A stretch of 64,000 nucleotides of DNA from positions 744,001 through 808,000 of the forward strand of contig JAEZLH010000017.1 in the NCBI GenBank assembly GCA_023435895.1, in the 5' to 3' direction. This document shows positions 25,772-33,640 of the stretch, piece by piece. Numbering within the stretch: the first letter of the stretch is position 1; the number at the start of each line of letters is the position of its first letter. The notes below the pieces were generated by a model. It ran no database searches, had not been told where the DNA came from, and saw only the letters and a program-made list of their open reading frames with translations. Source of the stretch: Bacillota bacterium. GTDB lineage: Bacteria; Bacillota; Clostridia; Lachnospirales; Lachnospiraceae. The position numbers and the translations under genes were made by a program.

Positions 25772-27493
25772 TTATGATTGACTTGGCATGCTCCCCTCAA
25801 AGTATTTTTCATTGATTTTATCCGCTGTCCTGGTAGCAAGTGCCTGAGTGGTGAGCGTAGGGTTGGGGCCGCCAAGGCCATTATATAATACACTGTTATC
25901 TGCAATATATAATCTCTTCACCTGAAGAGCTTCGCAATTGGTATCAGTAACATAACCCATTCTCATGGTACTCATAATATGGATGTATATTTGGGGAGGC
26001 CAGTTACCTCGTATCACTATTTTGGCACCGGCGGCTCGTAGGATATTGCAGGTGATTTCAGCGAGTTTTTCTCGCTTTTCGATATCAGAGGCACTTGGCT
26101 GGTATAGTAGCACTGGTATAAAGCCATGCTCATCCCTTATCTCCGGATGAAGTGTGATACCATTGGTTTGATTTACATCATCATCTATAAAGGTGGTCAG
26201 GCAAAGTGTTCTCGTATATTCTCGCATGAATTCTTTTAGTTGCTCTCCAATCACCATTCCCTCGTAATCCCAGGGGGCATTTTCAGGGGCTTTATTCATA
26301 GAGGTATAGCCTGTTCCGTTTCCATAATAGGTGGAAGACTGAAGACCAGGTGTCATTCCAACGCTTATAATAACGCCAAGTCCCGGATAATCAAATCTTG
26401 CAGCGGAGTTTTGACCAACAAAGGGCTTTATGTCCGAAACACCCAATACATCCATAAGAGCCTTTTCCTCAAAGATACCGGTAAAGCCATCAAAATAATG
26501 GTTGACCAATCCCTTTCCCACCCAGGGATTTTGAGGAAGTTCGGAATTCAGCCATAGTCTTGGGCTTTCTATCCCTCCAGCAGCCATAACGATAACGGAA
26601 GCATAAAATTCATGGGTTTCTCCGCTCCAGCAATCTCTAGATATTACACCTATTGCATGAAGTCCTTCAGAACCTTCTTCAGCGGTTAGAATTTTTGTGA
26701 CAAAGGTATTGGGACGAACGGTAAGATTGTTTGAGGCCAGGGCTCTGGGAATATAGCTGACTAAGGTGGTTCTTTTTGCAACCCCTTCTATAGTTGGACC
26801 AATATGACATCCATTAACGCAATGCCCTCTTAGGGTACATCCCACTGCATTGTTCTGTTTCAGGTCATAATTTGGATTATTGATGGATGGGTTGGTTCTA
26901 AGGATGGCATTGGGCTGAGAACGGTAACCTGGGTCAGAAAAATCAGGGTATGGAACATAATTCCATCCGGCTTTTTTTGCTCCATAATAAAAGATCTCTT
27001 CCTTAGCAGTTACCGGTGCCATGTAAACCGGTAAAGCACTCTCTACCCTCTCGTAATAGGGAATCAACTCACTGTAGGGAATGGGCCAGATATTATTCAC
27101 GGATTGTGGATATGCTCTGGGGGAGTTACCAAAGTAATGCAACGTACTTCCCCCAATTCCTGCATTTTGCCATACAAATCCGCCAATTCTTTGCCAGGGT
27201 GGACGGTCTCGATCTGCTGGTCCCCAACGGAATTTACCGCTGACCAGATCATTCATATCATCCTCCAGGTCGGTAAAGCTTTCCTTTAGTAATTCGATAC
27301 TTAAATCACTATATAAAGAACTGCTTTCAGCGCCTTGTTCCTCATTTGGCTTAGGCCAGCTCTTATTCCCATACCAGGGGCCGGCATCCAATAGAAGCAC
27401 TTTTTTGCCCTTCTGACATAGCTCCTTAGCGACTACGGCGCCACCGCCTCCTGCACCGATCACAATAACATCATATTGATTTTCCTGATTCAT
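25772..27493 (-). CDS. GMC-family oxidoreductase (gluconate 2-dehydrogenase large-subunit-like)
   Basis: A 573-residue FAD enzyme of the glucose-methanol-choline family. It has the N-terminal dinucleotide-binding motif VIVIGAGGGGAVVAKEL with LLLDAG, the GGSTLHYFGNSPRAYP flavin segment, and a C-terminal GMC_oxred_C domain with STMRMG and DNSVLYNGLGGPNPTLTTQALA. It is preceded by a gene for a gluconate-2-dehydrogenase subunit 3-like partner (14 bp gap), the usual arrangement for membrane sugar-acid or alcohol dehydrogenases. No cytochrome subunit is present, so electrons may go elsewhere. Substrate unknown. The pair sits inside the pyrimidine gene cluster on the opposite strand. Confidence 0.85.
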   Translation of the reverse strand: MNQENQYDVIVIGAGGGGAVVAKELCQKGKKVLLLDAGPWYGNKSWPKPNEEQGAESSSLYSDLSIELLKESFTDLEDDMNDLVSGKFRWGPADRDRPPWQRIGGFVWQNAGIGGSTLHYFGNSPRAYPQSVNNIWPIPYSELIPYYERVESALPVYMAPVTAKEEIFYYGAKKAGWNYVPYPDFSDPGYRSQPNAILRTNPSINNPNYDLKQNNAVGCTLRGHCVNGCHIGPTIEGVAKRTTLVSYIPRALASNNLTVRPNTFVTKILTAEEGSEGLHAIGVISRDCWSGETHEFYASVIVMAAGGIESPRLWLNSELPQNPWVGKGLVNHYFDGFTGIFEEKALMDVLGVSDIKPFVGQNSAARFDYPGLGVIISVGMTPGLQSSTYYGNGTGYTSMNKAPENAPWDYEGMVIGEQLKEFMREYTRTLCLTTFIDDDVNQTNGITLHPEIRDEHGFIPVLLYQPSASDIEKREKLAEITCNILRAAGAKIVIRGNWPPQIYIHIMSTMRMGYVTDTNCEALQVKRLYIADNSVLYNGLGGPNPTLTTQALATRTADKINEKYFEGSMPSQS

Positions 27494-27507
27494 CTAATTA
27501 TCCCCCA

Positions 27508-27963
27508 TTAAGTGAATTGATACGCTCTTAAAGCGTGATACCCCAAGGAAGGTCCCGGATAGCCTACCTGCTTCCAACTAATTGGATTGTACTCCAGTAT
27601 CCGTTGATTCGGTTTATTAAGTCTTGTGGTTCCATATCCAGACCATTCGGAATAATAGCCCATCATTGTTGTGCTGACTACGGGAAATAGTTCATAGATT
27701 TCGGAGGACATAGGAGTCTGGCGTTTTGCAAAATCCAGAAGTTCTGGAAGAGGGACATCAGGAGCAATTCCAAGATTTTCTCTGGTTATCTGAAGAAATT
27801 CATCAATATGTAAATCAAGAGCTCCATAATACTGTATAATGCCATATTCATAAGCAAGGAGAGGAGATCTGGGGATAATGGCATCTACGATTAGCTGATA
27901 GGCATTTTCAGCGTCGGGAGTATTTATCAATTTAAAATCTTGGTTTTGAGAGGAATCTTGCAT
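27508..27963 (-). CDS. Gluconate 2-dehydrogenase subunit 3-like protein
   Basis: A 151-residue partner of the GMC oxidoreductase. Features of the family are the N-terminal VDAIIPRSP segment, the helical middle, and the C-terminal YGTTRLNKPN and WKQVGYPGPSLGYHALRAY. Family members usually carry a Tat signal; none is present here, so this complex is probably cytoplasmic. The ribosome binding site (AAGAAGG on the minus strand) is the end of a triplet-repeat tract, which is unusual. Confidence 0.75.
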   Translation of the reverse strand: MQDSSQNQDFKLINTPDAENAYQLIVDAIIPRSPLLAYEYGIIQYYGALDLHIDEFLQITRENLGIAPDVPLPELLDFAKRQTPMSSEIYELFPVVSTTMMGYYSEWSGYGTTRLNKPNQRILEYNPISWKQVGYPGPSLGYHALRAYQFT

Positions 27964-27970
27964 ATAACTA

Positions 27971-28017
27971 CCTTCTTCTTCTTAATTATTATTATTCTTC
28001 TTATTATTATTATTATA
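27971..28017 (-). repeat. Triplet-repeat tract overlapping a ribosome binding site
   Basis: On the minus strand the tract reads as runs of AAT/ATA and AAG triplets and ends GAAGAAGAAGG, 7 bases before the ATG of the subunit 3-like gene. Slipped-strand changes in repeat number could shift promoter or leader spacing. It is imperfect but almost wholly triplet-periodic over 47 bp. Confidence 0.75.
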
Positions 28018-28342
28018 GTTTTAAGAATTGCATAAACAATGTTGGACTATAGTAAGGATATACATATAACGCTGAATAGGATTGTAAGAGCAATATAATT
28101 ATGAGCCAGAGCAAACGACAGTAAAATATGGATTCGAATTTATTTGATTTCTCTTAGTCAGAACAACAATCACTCATCAAAATACCACTGAGGTTATATT
28201 AGGTAACATAGAGGAGAAGTAATCCGACTTGAAACGATGTAGATATGTATGAATTAATGTGCATTAGTAATTCATATGAAATAAATGTTATTTATATGAT
28301 GGCATGGTATTAGGAAATAAAAAAATTGAAATTAAAAACCAC
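28018..28342. other. Intergenic region upstream of the GMC pair
   Basis: Two short AT-rich inverted repeats are present: TATGAATTA/TAATTCATA (28248-28276) and a CATATGAAATAA-type hairpin (about 28273-28298). No gene, and no clear promoter for the GMC pair, was found. Confidence 0.35.
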
Positions 28343-28378
28343 TAAAAAAGCTGTCCGGGAAAGAATCCCGAACAGCTT
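28343..28378 (-). terminator. Terminator of the cyclophilin gene
   Basis: On the minus strand AAGCTGTTCGGGA pairs with TCCCGGACAGCTT, followed by TTTTT. It lies just downstream of the stop at 28409. Confidence 0.85.
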
Positions 28379-28408
28379 ATATTTGTATTATTTAATTCGT
28401 CTAAAGGA

Positions 28409-28939
28409 TTAGCATTTTTCCGGTTCAGGATATTCCACGCCGAAAGTCTCAACGGTCAACTTTTTCATAATCTGTGTTTCAAGAGGTGCGTCGGAATAAT
28501 CTGTCTTTAATTCTGCAATCTTATTAACCGCATCCATACCTTCTGTAACCTTACCAAAGGCTGCATAGGAACCATCAAGATGAGGAGAATCCTTATGCAT
28601 GATGAAGAATTGAGAGCCTGCTGAATCGGGGCGCTGTGATCTAGCCATGGAAAGTACTCCTGCAGTATGTTTTAAATCGTTTTTGAAATTATTATAAGAG
28701 AATTCGCCTTTGATGGAATAGTTGGGACCGCCCATACCGGTTCCTTCCGGGTCACCGCCCTGAATCATAAAACCACGAATTACTCTGTGGAACTTAAGAC
28801 CATCATAAAAACCATTTTTAACTAAAGAGATAAAATTATTTACTGTGTTTGGAGCTACTTCGGGATATAATTCAATTTTAATAATATCTCCGTTTTGAAG
28901 TTCCATTGTAACAATTGGGTTTGTATTAGCCATATTCAT
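28409..28939 (-). CDS. Peptidyl-prolyl cis-trans isomerase, cyclophilin type
   Basis: A cytoplasmic cyclophilin of 176 residues that speeds proline isomerisation. The catalytic segment is FHRVIRGFMIQGGDPEGTGMGGPNYSIKGEF, followed by SMARSQRPDSAGSQFFI and LDGSYAAFGKV, all conserved. The start is taken at 28939 (MNMANTNP), where GGAAGG lies 6 bases before; a second ATG at 28933 is possible. Longer in-frame starts (up to 29020) put the site inside the gene. It is monocistronic with its own terminator. Confidence 0.93.
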   Translation of the reverse strand: MNMANTNPIVTMELQNGDIIKIELYPEVAPNTVNNFISLVKNGFYDGLKFHRVIRGFMIQGGDPEGTGMGGPNYSIKGEFSYNNFKNDLKHTAGVLSMARSQRPDSAGSQFFIMHKDSPHLDGSYAAFGKVTEGMDAVNKIAELKTDYSDAPLETQIMKKLTVETFGVEYPEPEKC

Positions 28940-29134
28940 CCATTTCCTTCCAGTTAAAGAATTATACTGTTCTACATTATTCCTTAATTCTTGTAAACAC
29001 CCTGATGGTAAATATATCATAGCTAATACTATGTGTCAAGGCAGTGGAAAATGTTACTTTATATTGAAGGAATAATTAAGAAAATAATAACAACATATAG
29101 AAGAGTATGGATAGAAATGGGTGAATGGTGATCG

Positions 29135-29231
29135 ATGTTCACTCCCAGCTAAAATCAAAAAATGAAAATACTCTTTTTCGGAAAAGATTTATCGAAATTA
29201 TTATGTCAAGTTCTGAATGTGGAGCGAACAT
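29135..29231. repeat. 97 bp palindromic element, family copy 1
   Basis: Ends ATGTTCACTC and GAGCGAACAT form a 10 bp terminal inverted repeat with one mismatch. Its 3' end (ATTTATCGA, then CAAGTTCTGAAT, then the terminal repeat) matches the element at 38735-38868, so the two are copies of one family. It lies between the cyclophilin gene and pyrK. Confidence 0.7.
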
Positions 29232-29323
29232 TAACGAATAGGTAGCACAAATCAAGAAATACAAAAATAAACCTTGTCCTAAGGTTTGTTTTAGGATAAA
29301 ATAAGCAAAGAAAATAAAAACAA

Positions 29324-29390
29324 TAGGTAATTGCCAATAACATTACGTCGCAATTACCTAAAATATAATACCATTCATAGGAGAACCTAT
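29324..29390 (+). promoter_or_regulatory. Structured leader of pyrK with a sequestered ribosome binding site
   Basis: Hairpin 1 is TAGGTAATTG/CAATTACCTA (29324-29333 and 29351-29360). Hairpin 2 is ATAGG-AGAA-CCTAT (29377-29390); it contains the ribosome binding site and ends at the base before the ATG. Since hairpin 1 contains ATAGG and ACCTA, the halves could also pair with each other, giving two exclusive folds that open or close the site. Confidence 0.5.
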
Positions 29391-30158
29391 ATGTCGGCAG
29401 CAGTAAAGAGAAAAGCAAGCATAGCAAAAAATGCAATGATTGCACAGGATATCTACAGTATGTGGCTGAATGCACCGGAGATCGCAGAAGCTGCAAAACC
29501 GGGACAATTTGTTTCATTATATAGTAAGGATGGCAGTAAACTGCTTCCGAGACCGATTAGTATTTGTGAAATCAATCCTGAGAATGGAACGATCCGATTA
29601 GTATATCGTATTGCAGGAGAAGGAACCAAGGAATTTGCAGGGCTTGGTGCTGGAGATTTTATTGAAGTAATGGGTCCATTAGGGAATGGGTTTACACCGG
29701 AGGGCAAAAAGGCAATCTTAATTGGCGGAGGTATCGGAATTCCTCCAATGCTTGAATTGTCAAAGCAATTAGAGGGTGAGAAGCAGATTGTTCTTGGCTA
29801 CCGTGATATGACTTTTATGGAGAAAGAATTTGAGGCTTATGGTGAAGTCTATTTATCCACAGAGGACGGAAGTACCGGCACGAAAGGTAATGTAATCGAC
29901 GCTCTTGTAGCAAATAAGCTGGATGCGGATATCATCTATGCTTGTGGACCTACACCGATGCTGCGTGGTATAAAGGCTTATGCAATGGAACATGGCATTA
30001 AGGCTCAGTTGTCTATGGAGGAAAGAATGGCTTGCGGTATTGGAGCCTGTCTTGCCTGCGTATGTCAAAGTGCAGAAGTGGATCATCATACCAATGTCAA
30101 CAATAAAAGGGTGTGTAAGGATGGTCCTGTATTTTATGCGGAAGAGGTGGAGCTATGA
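29391..30158 (+). CDS. pyrK: Dihydroorotate dehydrogenase B, electron transfer subunit
   Basis: A 255-residue subunit with FAD and a 2Fe-2S cluster that passes electrons from PyrD to NAD. The FAD-binding segment is LLPRPISICEI, the NAD-binding loop is AILIGGGIGIPPMLELSKQL, and the cluster ligands are in MACGIGACLACVC plus the later Cys in KRVCKDGPVF. The ATG at 29391 lies in a hairpin-embedded ribosome binding site (AGGAG); upstream frames from 29331 have no site. Its stop overlaps pyrD by 4 bases, as usual for this complex. Confidence 0.95.
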   Translation: MSAAVKRKASIAKNAMIAQDIYSMWLNAPEIAEAAKPGQFVSLYSKDGSKLLPRPISICEINPENGTIRLVYRIAGEGTKEFAGLGAGDFIEVMGPLGNGFTPEGKKAILIGGGIGIPPMLELSKQLEGEKQIVLGYRDMTFMEKEFEAYGEVYLSTEDGSTGTKGNVIDALVANKLDADIIYACGPTPMLRGIKAYAMEHGIKAQLSMEERMACGIGACLACVCQSAEVDHHTNVNNKRVCKDGPVFYAEEVEL

Positions 30159-31057
30159 ATACAAATGTAACAATTGCAGGAGTTACTTTTAAGAATCCGG
30201 TTACCACCGCCAGCGGAACCTTTGGCTCCGGTATGGAGTACAGTGAATATATTGATTTGTCAAAGCTTGGAGCGGTTACAACCAAAGGAGTATCAAGTAT
30301 TCCCTGGCCGGGTAATCCAACCCCCCGCGTTGCGGAAACTTACGGAGGAATGTTGAATGCCATTGGTCTACAAAATCCCGGTGTTGATGTGTTCATTAAT
30401 CGTGATATTCCGTTTTTGCGTACTTTTGACAGTAAGATTATCGTGAATGTAGTAGGAAAGACTACCGAGCAGTACTGTGATGTGGTGGAGCGGTTATCAG
30501 ACTGTGATGTGGATATGCTAGAGATTAATATTTCCTGCCCGAACGTTAAAGAGGGGGGAATCGCTTTTGGACAAGATCCCAAATGTGTGGAAGACATTAC
30601 AAAGGAATTAAAGAAGAGAGCAAAGCAGCCAATTATCATGAAGCTTAGCCCCAACGTAACCGATATTGCTGAAATGGCAAAAGCAGCAGAATCAGCCGGT
30701 GCGGATGCATTATCCTTAATTAATACTTTGACAGGTACGAAGATAGATATTCACCGCAGAGCCTTCCTTTTAGCAAATAAAACTGGTGGTCTTTCAGGAC
30801 CTGCCATTAAGCCTATTGCAGTAAGGATGGTATATCAGGTTGCCAATGCAGTAAAGGTACCGGTAGTTGGCATGGGTGGTATTATGAATGCGGAGGATGC
30901 CTTGGAATTTATTATGGCTGGTGCAACCATGGTTGCGGTAGGAACTGCTAATTTTATTAACCCTGGCGTGACCTCTGAGGTAGTAGATGGTATAGAAGCT
31001 TATATGAAACAATATAATATCAAGGATATAAATGAATTAATTGGTTGTGTAAAATAG
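30155..31057 (+). CDS. pyrD: Dihydroorotate dehydrogenase B, catalytic subunit (class 1B)
   Basis: A 300-residue FMN TIM-barrel enzyme that oxidises dihydroorotate to orotate. The active-site loop NISCPNVKEGG has the catalytic Cys of class 1 enzymes. NPVTTASGTFGSG opens the barrel, IMKLSPNVTD and GMGGIMNAEDALEF bind FMN, and phosphate contacts are near the end. The pairing with pyrK makes it the NAD-linked 1B type, fitting an anaerobe. It is translationally coupled to pyrK (4-base overlap). Confidence 0.96.
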   Translation: MNTNVTIAGVTFKNPVTTASGTFGSGMEYSEYIDLSKLGAVTTKGVSSIPWPGNPTPRVAETYGGMLNAIGLQNPGVDVFINRDIPFLRTFDSKIIVNVVGKTTEQYCDVVERLSDCDVDMLEINISCPNVKEGGIAFGQDPKCVEDITKELKKRAKQPIIMKLSPNVTDIAEMAKAAESAGADALSLINTLTGTKIDIHRRAFLLANKTGGLSGPAIKPIAVRMVYQVANAVKVPVVGMGGIMNAEDALEFIMAGATMVAVGTANFINPGVTSEVVDGIEAYMKQYNIKDINELIGCVK

Positions 31058-31185
31058 TGATATATTTTTATAAACAAATATGTTAGAATTAACCATAGTA
31101 ATTCGAATGACGGAATGAATCACAGATTTTTAAATGAACACGAATGATGTGCATACTAATAGAGTAACATAACAGGAGGATACAG

Positions 31186-31866
31186 ATGGAACAGTATAAA
31201 AAGGAATTTATAGAGTTCATGGTGGACTGTGGAGTACTAAAGTTTGGAGATTTCACCACAAAGAGCGGAAGAAAGACCCCCTTTTTTGTGAATACTGGTT
31301 TTTACAGAACCGGTTCACAGCTGCGAAAGCTTGGTGAATACTATGCTAAAGCAATCAATGACAAATACGGATTGGATTTTGATGTATTGTTTGGACCCGC
31401 ATATAAAGGTATTCCGTTAAGTGTTGCTACCTCAATGGCAATCAGTGAATTTTATGATAAAGAGATTAAATATTGCTCCAACCGTAAGGAAGTCAAAGAT
31501 CATGGCGATACGGGTATTTTGCTAGGTTCACCCTTAAATGACAAGGATCGTGTTATTATTATAGAGGATGTAACAACAGCAGGAACTTCAATCGGGGAAA
31601 CAATGCCCATTCTTGATGCGCAGGGTAAGGTTGAGGTGTTGGGACTTGTGGTATCCGTAGATCGTATGGAGAGAGGACAAGGTACAAAAAGTGCACTCTC
31701 TGAAATAGAAGAGAATTATAAGATAGCAACAACAGCAATTGTGACCATGGAGGAAGTTGTGGAGCATTTGCATAATAATCCTTATAAAGGTAACGTTGTA
31801 ATTGATGATACGTTGAAGGCAGTAATCGATGCATACTATGAGAAGTACGGTGTAGTGGAAGCATAG
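31186..31866 (+). CDS. pyrE: Orotate phosphoribosyltransferase
   Basis: Joins orotate with PRPP to form OMP. The 226-residue protein has the PRPP-binding motif VIIIEDVTTAGTS, the flexible loop region FYDKEIKYCSNRKEVKDHGDTG and the N-terminal GRKTPFFVNTG. It follows pyrD after 128 bp with site AGGAGGA and completes the orotate branch in this cluster. A 50-residue membrane protein gene follows 16 bp later. Confidence 0.96.
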   Translation: MEQYKKEFIEFMVDCGVLKFGDFTTKSGRKTPFFVNTGFYRTGSQLRKLGEYYAKAINDKYGLDFDVLFGPAYKGIPLSVATSMAISEFYDKEIKYCSNRKEVKDHGDTGILLGSPLNDKDRVIIIEDVTTAGTSIGETMPILDAQGKVEVLGLVVSVDRMERGQGTKSALSEIEENYKIATTAIVTMEEVVEHLHNNPYKGNVVIDDTLKAVIDAYYEKYGVVEA

Positions 31867-31882
31867 TTAAGGAGGTAGGATT

Positions 31883-32035
31883 ATGATGGAAAAAATCTAT
31901 CATACGATGAAATCAGTAGGAGTATGGAATCTTGTCATGGGTATTCTATTAATTGTGGCAGGAGTTGTTTCGGGAATTTTACTCATTTTAAATGGGGCAA
32001 AACTACTTAAGAAAAAATCTGACTTATTATTTTGA
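31883..32035 (+). CDS. 50-residue single-span membrane protein
   Basis: A small protein starting MMEKIYHTMK, with one hydrophobic helix (about 13-37, WNLVMGILLIVAGVVSGILL) and a basic end (LLKKKSD). The ribosome binding site AAGGAGG is strong and only 16 bases separate it from the pyrE stop, so it is probably translated from the pyr transcript. The positive C-terminus suggests N-out, C-in topology. I recognise no family. Its place between pyrE and queA gives no clear function. Confidence 0.7.
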   Translation: MMEKIYHTMKSVGVWNLVMGILLIVAGVVSGILLILNGAKLLKKKSDLLF

Positions 32036-32184
32036 TGTGTTCACAAGCAGTATTGTAGGAAGAAAGGCTATTCAAAACGTTTGTTTTACACGGATCTGAA
32101 CGGAGCCGGTAACAATAAATGTTTTGAGTAGCTTTTTTGAGCAATTACCTAATGTGATTTTTAGCTGTAAGGAATGGAGAAAAT

Positions 32185-33228
32185 ATGAAAACAAGTGATT
32201 TTTATTATGATTTACCGGAGGAACTGATTGCTCAAGACCCGCTTGAGGATCGTTCAGGCTCCCGACTTTTGGTGCTGGACAAGCATACCGGACATATGGA
32301 ACATAGAATATTTAAGAACATTAAAGAGTATCTAAAAGCAGGTGACTGCTTAGTTGTTAATAATACCAGAGTAATCCCTGCAAGGTTAATTGGTGAGAAG
32401 ATTAAGGAGCAAGAGGATGCCCAGCCCGGAGCTAAGATTGAACTTCTTCTGTTAAAAAGAAGGGAAAATGATATTTGGGAAACCCTTGTAAAGCCCGGTA
32501 AGAAGGCTAGAGTTGGTACAAGAATCAGCTTTGGTGGCGGGCTTTTGGCAGGTGAAATCGTTGATATTATTGAGGAAGGGAACCGTTTGGTAAAATTCGA
32601 GTATAAGGGAATCTTTGAGGAGATTCTAGATCAGCTTGGTGAAATGCCCCTACCGCCCTATATCACCCACCAGTTGGAGGATAAAAGCAGATATCAGACA
32701 GTGTATGCGAAGTTTAACGGCTCGGCAGCAGCTCCCACAGCAGGACTTCATTTTACCAGAGAACTGATGAATGAAATTGAAGAGATGGGTGTTAAAATAG
32801 CGAATGTGACCTTGCATGTAGGGTTAGGCACCTTTCGACCGGTAAAAGTGGATAATGTATTGGAACATCATATGCATTCCGAATTTTATCAGGTTTCACC
32901 GGAGGCGGCACAGTTGATTAATGATACGAAAAAGGCAGGTGGTAGGATAATCTGCGTGGGAACCACCAGCTGTAGAACCATTGAATCCGCTGCGGATGAG
33001 AACGGACTTGTAGAGGAGGGAAGCGGGGATACTTCGATTTTTATATATCCGGGTTATCAATTTAAAGTATTGGATGCCTTGATAACGAATTTCCATTTGC
33101 CGGAATCTACTTTGATGATGCTGGTATCCGCACTGGCAGGAAGAGAAAATATTATGGCGGCGTATGAGGAAGCGGTAAAGGAGCGTTATCGGTTCTTTAG
33201 CTTTGGAGATGCGATGTTTATCGGATAA
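32185..33228 (+). CDS. queA: S-adenosylmethionine:tRNA ribosyltransferase-isomerase
   Basis: Transfers and rearranges the ribosyl part of SAM onto preQ1 in tRNA, making epoxyqueuosine. The length of 347 residues is normal. Diagnostic segments are FYYDLPEELIAQDPLEDRSGSRLLVLD, NNTRVIPARLIG, the active region GSAAAPTAGLHFT and the C-terminal TNFHLPESTLMMLVSALAG. It has ribosome binding site AAGGAATGGAG. No preQ1 riboswitch was seen in the 149 bp upstream. Confidence 0.97.
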   Translation: MKTSDFYYDLPEELIAQDPLEDRSGSRLLVLDKHTGHMEHRIFKNIKEYLKAGDCLVVNNTRVIPARLIGEKIKEQEDAQPGAKIELLLLKRRENDIWETLVKPGKKARVGTRISFGGGLLAGEIVDIIEEGNRLVKFEYKGIFEEILDQLGEMPLPPYITHQLEDKSRYQTVYAKFNGSAAAPTAGLHFTRELMNEIEEMGVKIANVTLHVGLGTFRPVKVDNVLEHHMHSEFYQVSPEAAQLINDTKKAGGRIICVGTTSCRTIESAADENGLVEEGSGDTSIFIYPGYQFKVLDALITNFHLPESTLMMLVSALAGRENIMAAYEEAVKERYRFFSFGDAMFIG

Positions 33229-33362
33229 ACATTTTCTTAACAGACATAAAGATTATATTAAGAGAATAGAAGGGAAATCGTTTATAATGAGAGAATTCCT
33301 AATATTGAATGCGGTATCGTATCTATGTATTAAGAATTCGTAAAGAAAATATAAAAAAAGTA

Positions 33363-33391
33363 TTGCATAACCAGAAGATGTATGTTATATT
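33363..33391 (+). promoter_or_regulatory. Promoter of the amtB-glnK leader
   Basis: TTGCAT (33363-33368), 17 bp, TATATT (33386-33391). The start would be near 33398, only about 20 bases before the first of three terminators, leaving a leader of about 385 bases to amtB. Confidence 0.6.
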
Positions 33392-33408
33392 ATCCCTATC
33401 TTAATAAA

Positions 33409-33448
33409 TGACGACGAAGTCAAAGTGTAAAACACTTTGACTTTTTTT
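33409..33448 (+). terminator. First leader terminator with overlapping small hairpin
   Basis: AAGTCAAAGTGT pairs with ACACTTTGACTT around a 3-base loop, then a T-run (33442-33448). Just upstream TGAC-GACGAA-GTCA can form a small hexaloop hairpin whose right arm is the left arm of the terminator, so the two exclude each other. It could also serve as the terminator of queA. Confidence 0.75.
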
Positions 33449-33457
33449 GTTAAGCTA

Positions 33458-33532
33458 GGTAAACAGGCTTACCGTTAATTGAATAAAGAATTGACAATGA
33501 GGTCAAAACTTTCGAGTTTTGGCCGTTTTTTG
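33458..33532 (+). promoter_or_regulatory. ANTAR-type dual-hairpin antiterminator and second leader terminator
   Basis: P1 is GGTAA-ACAGGC-TTACC (33458-33473). A 17-base linker follows. P2 is TTGAC-AATGAG-GTCAA (33491-33506). Both loops are six bases with A at position 1 and G at position 4, the published ANTAR recognition rule. The right arm of P2 (33502-33506) lies inside the left arm of the terminator GGTCAAAACT-TTCG-AGTTTTGGCC (33501-33524, then G and six T). Binding of an ANTAR protein would hold P2 and prevent termination. Ammonium transporter genes are known ANTAR targets in Clostridia. Confidence 0.75.
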
Positions 33533-33596
33533 TTTGTTGCTTCTTACAAAGGAAATATTATTTTGTAATATGCAAATAAATTTGTCAAATTGAAAA

Positions 33597-33640
33597 GACG
33601 ATGGAGTCAAGGATAGGTGCCTTGACTCCATTTTTCTTCT
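33597..33640 (+). terminator. Third leader terminator
   Basis: ATGGAGTCAAGG pairs with CCTTGACTCCAT (12 bp) followed by TTTTTCTTCT. A 3 bp GAC-GATGGA-GTC hexaloop hairpin overlaps its left arm, like the first terminator, but with a weak stem. Confidence 0.75.
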
